Below, in pieces: positions 59,701 to 64,000 of a stretch of DNA of 64,000 nucleotides; positions within the stretch are counted from its first letter, which is position 1; every line of letters starts with the position of its first letter. Where the stretch lies: contig KN817534.1 in assembly GCA_000827495.1 (NCBI GenBank), positions 136,653 to 200,652 on the forward strand. The letters are read 5' to 3'. The notes below the pieces were generated by a model. That model did no database searches, was not told where the DNA came from, and was given only the letters and a program-made list of their open reading frames with translations. A program made the translations under genes and the position numbers. This DNA is from Hypholoma sublateritium FD-334 SS-4 (lineage: Eukaryota > Basidiomycota > Agaricomycetes > Agaricales > Strophariaceae).

Positions 59701-62700
59701 TCATACAGAACACAAGTCTCTTCTCCAAGCAAGACGACGCCCGCCTTCTTCCCCCCAATCTATTTTTCCGTCAGGCCCAGGTGTTTCTGCAAGTCAGACC
59801 GATCATTGTATAGTTAAGCATAATGTGCAACTGAATGTAACGCGGTGCGGCTTACCGACGCCATTCCACATCACGCGAACGGTATGGTTTCCCTTGGGAA
59901 TAAGAAGTGTACCACAACTGAATCCTCTCCTCATGCATTCAGCGTAGTCCTCTCCGCAATTCTCAGACTTGTTTAATTCTGCCTTTGGTGTAGCTGCGTG
60001 CATCTTGTTGTCGAGCCAAAATGCCATCGCCATGTCCTTTGCATCGACATCAATGACAGATAGTGTGTGCGCCGTTGGAAGGTTCAGATTGTACTCGATA
60101 GGGATCAACCTTCCGTCGTCGCCTGCTTTCATCATGGTGATTTCCCAATCTTGTATTGGAGTAGGTGAAGGACACTCCGGATGCGATACCCAGGTTGGAG
60201 ATGAAGCCATTCGCTGAATGTGCAAAGCCAGTGAACGAGTCGTGTTAACCAGTGAAGAAATCAATAGGAAAGGTGACGGTAGCCACTGAAGTGGCAGCAT
60301 GTAGGTCGTTATACCTGTGGTTCACAAATTAAGAATCCCATGACCAAAACAACTGCGTTTCGCTTACAATAGATGCCCAGTGAGAATCCAGTGAGAACTA
60401 TCACCAGCAAGATACCAGTCACGGATACTCGGATGCGTGCTCTGGCCTTTTGGGGAATATCTTCCCATTTTCTTGCCTTTGCTGATTTTCTACATTATCA
60501 AAGCTATGGCACGTAACACTACGAACCGATAGATTGAGCTTACTCTATTGGCTTGTTCTCAACAGTGCGTTGCACTATGAGATGCGGGGAAGAACCGAGA
60601 CCTTCAGCTCCTGAGTTAGTCTATTTAATGACCGTCATGATCAATCATCGTGAAGAGTAGAATCGAGAGGAACGTCTCTGACATCATGATTTTCTGCCTT
60701 TGGAGGAGTGCCACGTATAACTTTTAATCGAAAAATGGCCCTGAATATCTTGTATGCATTTTGTCAGATGCACAGGTCCGTGAAAATACTTGATCTTTAT
60801 CTCGTACCTCTGGCATAGTCTACGTGATGTTAAGTAATTGGGTTTTGATTAGATTTACCAAACGGTTGACAGGATATAATACACTGACTTCATCAACAAG
60901 GCTGATACCTGGACATCTGTGCAGCCCCAGACCATATATTTCTGGTGTCTCTTGGAGGGATGACTGACCCAGTGATCTGTGAGGTCGATAACATGGGTCA
61001 AAAAATGGGTACATACATCACTGGTTCCGAATGCTTGCTTTAAGTCCATGTAGATCATCTCCCCTTTTTCAACGCAAATGAATCCATCTCCGTGCGGAAT
61101 TTCTGTCGCGCCAGATGCGCGACGCCAAGCTCCAAGAGGATGACTTATCCCTGCTATATTGTTAGGACACTAACCCAACGTAGCGAGTTCCAAAGCATAC
61201 TAATTGCTTTTCTGATGTATCCCATCAATTTCGCTTTTCTGGCCTTATCAAAGTCGTCGGCGAGCGAGATTTCAATGATTTCTACTCGCTCTTTAAAATT
61301 TCGATCTTGCAGATAGAAATCAACTGCATGAGTGCATACTGAGAATGTAGGACAAGAGAAAGGGTCAGTCGATTCAGGCGATGGCACTGAGCATATTCGG
61401 CGTACCGTGGGCATATTTCACAGCCATGACCACCGCAAGCCCGAGAACATTTGCCACTACTCGAGCGTTCCTCTTCTGTATTGCCTCTGGGCTTTTCGGG
61501 TCTTGAGGGACTTTTCGGTCCCTATCGGCGAAACTTTGATCAGTGTTCACAATTCTATTCAAGAATGTTTGAGCAGGCAGTCGTGGAACAGTGATTCCTG
61601 TGGCAAACTCTAATACACTTTTTATCGGAAAGAGGAAAACGGTCTCCACTATATTGCCGAGAAGCGATGAGATTAAACCCTGAGAGATAATCAGTCAGAA
61701 TATGGAGCACGGGCACAAAAAGAAATATTCAACCTCCTCTGAAAAATGACTGGGAAATGGCATCTTGCGACGAATGTGAGCTGATATCCTTCTACTAGAT
61801 TCAACTGCTTTTTCGATGACCTGTGTATTCTTGATGATTCCAGTTTGAAACATAAATCTGGAAGCGCCATGTTACACGGTTTCGGGATGTTGATGTCGAT
61901 CGACTGGAGTGACGCACGGATAAATCGCACGAAAATCATCATATATCCCATCCTCTTTCTTTTGGTTGGATTCACCTGGCAGCCAACTTTTCACGATCGG
62001 AAGGTCCTTCGCATAGGGAATCTTGGCAATGCTCTGAATCATCGCCTCAAATCCGATAAGTTTCCCAAATCCGGTAAAATATCTCCGGACTACCGTAGCG
62101 TAGACTCGAAGTCTAGCTTTGCGCTTATTTCTTGTCTGTGCGCTGTCGCCGTTTCCAGGATATTCGATCTGTATAATTCCGTTAATCTTTTCGATGCCAA
62201 TCTATGCGGTGAATTGACTGACGAGTGTACGGCACACCCATCGAGTGCATATATCGTTAATGACACGGGTGAGATCGATGTCTTTCCTACATCAAATATA
62301 TGTCAGACGGGCAAGCAGAATTTTGAGAATTTACTGCGAACTCTTGGATTTCGCTGAGGCGTTCATTGGTTATCTTAGCAAACGATCTGGCGTATCTTCC
62401 AGGTGCTCCTTTATCAGGGATTAATGCATGCATGGTCTACGGCGCTGTCAATTAGTATACGCTCCGAGAGTAGTCACAGATACAAACCAACCATCATCAA
62501 GTCGTTGTCATGTCTAACATGAAATATATTAGCTCTAGTAAAAAGTGGCTGAGAGCATCCGAAACTTGCTTTTCCTCCTGATCAAATCCGGACAGGAATC
62601 TGTTATACACTCCAATATCAGCCAGAAAATACACAGGCTCCAGTTGACGGAAACAAACCCGTATCTTCCGGTCACAACTTGCGTATCCTCGTGACACGTA

Positions 62701-63304
62701 GTATGAAACAAGCGGGGAGTGTTGAATACGTGAAGAATTGCCTCCTTTGTGGCTAAGTCGACCCGTTTCGCGTTCCCGTTGTGGGCACCGACAGGTTGAG
62801 GCACAGCTGCCTGAACTCCATCACCATGACCGGATTTGCCAGTCAATTTTTCCGGGATCTGTCATAACATTGTAAATCACTGAATTCAAGGAGCTATGTG
62901 ATGCCTGACCCATGGTTCTACGTAGGTTGAAAAAAACGAAGGCTGTTCATCGTCATCGTCGCTGTCATATAGCACCAACGCAAAGGCCGATGTGACGATA
63001 TAAACGACAATAAACAAGACGACTGGCCCGATCGTTGCCCAGAAGCTGTCCTGTGTGATGGACTCGGATAAGTGTGACTCAAAAATCTAGAAAGATGGCA
63101 ATTTACTTCGTCGTCGTGCTTTTTTGATTCTTTTGGACCCTCTTCCTTCACTTGAGTTCTATTTTCTTCGGCACTTCCTGCTGCTTTCACCGGAGTTTTC
63201 TCTTCATTGAGAGATCCTGCTCCTCCGTCTACTGGTAGCGTATGTGCAGTGTTTTGTTCTTGAAGATTGCTCGAATCGACGTCTTCCATTTGAGAAAAAG
63301 ACAT
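59701..63304 (-). CDS. membrane-tethered P450-like protein with TM helix and conserved C-terminal domain (paralogue of 42102-47804)
   Basis: Exon 1 (63304-63107) gives an acidic, Lys-rich N-terminus, MSFSQMEDVDSSNLQEQN. Exon 2 from 63050 supplies a TM helix (TIGPVVLFIVVYIVTSAFAL) and an acidic loop, and joins in phase at FFSTY to IPEKLTGKSG. The P450-like part parallels the paralogue: KEAILHVFNTPRLF, VTGRYGFV, LADIGVYNRFLSGFDQEEK, ALIPDKGAPGRYARSFAKI and the Cys loop GLGLHRCPGISLVDE, then AIFRLKVIRGTPP. The same intron positions lead to a second TM helix (VTGILLVIVLTGFSLGIYC) and the C-terminal domain: DGRLIPIEYNL, VIDVDAKDMAMAFWLDN, NCGEDYAECMRRGF, KGNHTVRVMW, DWGEEGGRRLAW, stop at 59703-59701. 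No peroxidase domain is present. Exons at 61.1-62.4 kb are only partly resolved. Confidence 0.75.
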
Positions 63305-63822
63305 AATTTTGAGTGAGCTTGTATATGTACTTTGCGAAAAGGTTCTATGAGATAAGCATGTTTCCGCTGATCTTAAATAGTATCGACGGAACCTGAGCTA
63401 AATTCTTGTTGAAGTGTGTTAGCCAATCAGCATGTGTGCGTAAAAATATATGCGTACGCCGCAGACTTTAAAATATCTGAAACAGAGTCAGTCAAGACAA
63501 CTATGCGAGATCCCTGAGTTCTGAGATCTGAGCGCTAATGACGTTCAATTTTTGAATTAAAATTAATCTGGATAAATTCTCCCAGATTGTAGTTTTTCGC
63601 AGCACCTAATTCCGCGGTTCCGCCATGAGATTGAGTTCAATGTGACATGAAGTTAAATATTAATGTATTATTAAAAACACCAGGGGGTGAACGTCGTGCA
63701 GGTCGATGGCTGATGGCCAATGAATTGCACGTGAAGCCATATAACCCGCATCCGACAAACCAGCCTTGACTCTTTAGTAGTACATTGGACTCGAAGAAAA
63801 TTTAGTAACTGCCCATCGCCAA
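63305..63822. promoter_or_regulatory. bidirectional promoter region, copy 2
   Basis: About 518 bp between the divergent starts of the P450-like gene and the second DUF2235 gene, close in length to copy 1 (about 563 bp). No gene inside. Confidence 0.55.
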
Positions 63823-64000
63823 ATGTTGTCCACGACAGAACACCATCCACGTACCATTGTTCTTTGCTTCGATGGAACGGGAAATAAGTTTGGAGAGGTA
63901 CTTTCACCTTACTCTCATATAGTTTTCATAATTGATGCAATAGTACTTCCGTGAACGAACAGAAAGTAAACATACGTTAATCTTCCACATTGTCAGTAAT
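63823..64000 (+). CDS. DUF2235 alpha/beta hydrolase, copy 2, 5' end only
   Basis: Exon 1 is 63823-63897 (MLSTTEHHPRTIVLCFDGTG, then NKFGE), followed by a GTACTT donor. It matches exon 1 of the gene at 48368 (ARTIVLCFDGTGNMFGE) and is spliced at the same codon. The remainder lies beyond the window. Only the FDGTGN nucleotide-binding-like loop can be seen, so activity cannot be judged. Confidence 0.75.

Noticed and set aside
62886..63304. A free-standing 120-residue single-TM protein
   Set aside because: The frame does close at 62886, but an in-phase junction at FFSTY leads straight into the P450-like domain and gives a more coherent gene; kept as an alternative in the findings.

Overview
The window reads as nuclear DNA of a filamentous basidiomycete, most likely an Agaricomycete. 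The signs are many short GT-AG introns of about 50-60 nt, a velvet-family regulator, a Ppo-type fatty-acid oxygenase, caspase-domain and patatin/vWA proteins of agaric type, and abundant DNA-transposon remains. Exon structures were inferred by eye from splice-site phase and from comparing paralogues inside the window. Family names come from recognised motifs, not from database searches.

Layout. 1-1425: 3' end of a transporter-like membrane protein. 1.7-3.4 kb: a broken copy of sequence from 13.7-15.5 kb (tail of a caspase-domain gene plus tail of a velvet gene). 7.4-14.05 kb: two caspase-domain (metacaspase-like) genes in tandem. 14.7-20.3 kb: a reverse-strand velvet regulator with a very large Pro/Gln and Arg/Asp-rich tail. 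20.3-25.5 kb: gene-poor DNA with tandem and dispersed repeats. 25.5-32 kb: two housekeeping membrane genes, a Golgi pH regulator homologue and a Neo1-class P4-ATPase. 32.5-34.5 kb: a secreted repeat protein. 35.5 kb: a small TA-flanked MITE packed with GAATC/GATTC. 36.6-38.5 kb: a MetE-like methyltransferase gene.

38.9-64 kb is accessory and rich in lipid-enzyme folds. It starts with a patatin-vWA fusion. Then a divergent gene pair occurs twice. Copy 1 is 42.1-47.8 kb (reverse) facing 48.4-50.6 kb (forward); copy 2 is 59.7-63.3 kb (reverse) facing 63.8 kb onward (forward, cut by the window edge). The reverse partner has a P450-like domain of the linoleate diol synthase/Ppo type, then a transmembrane helix and a strongly conserved C-terminal domain that I do not recognise. 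The forward partner is a DUF2235 alpha/beta hydrolase with a visible Ser and His. Copy 1 carries an N-terminal heme-peroxidase domain that has lost both heme histidines; copy 2 has a short transmembrane N-terminus instead. Between the copies sits a 3.84-kb hAT-type element with an 8-bp target duplication, whose gene joins a Ulp1-like protease to the C-terminal part of a hAT transposase.

The duplicated pair (lipase-like plus membrane-tethered P450-like protein with a new C-terminal domain) is the best candidate for an undescribed system. That the two proteins act together on lipids is inference.
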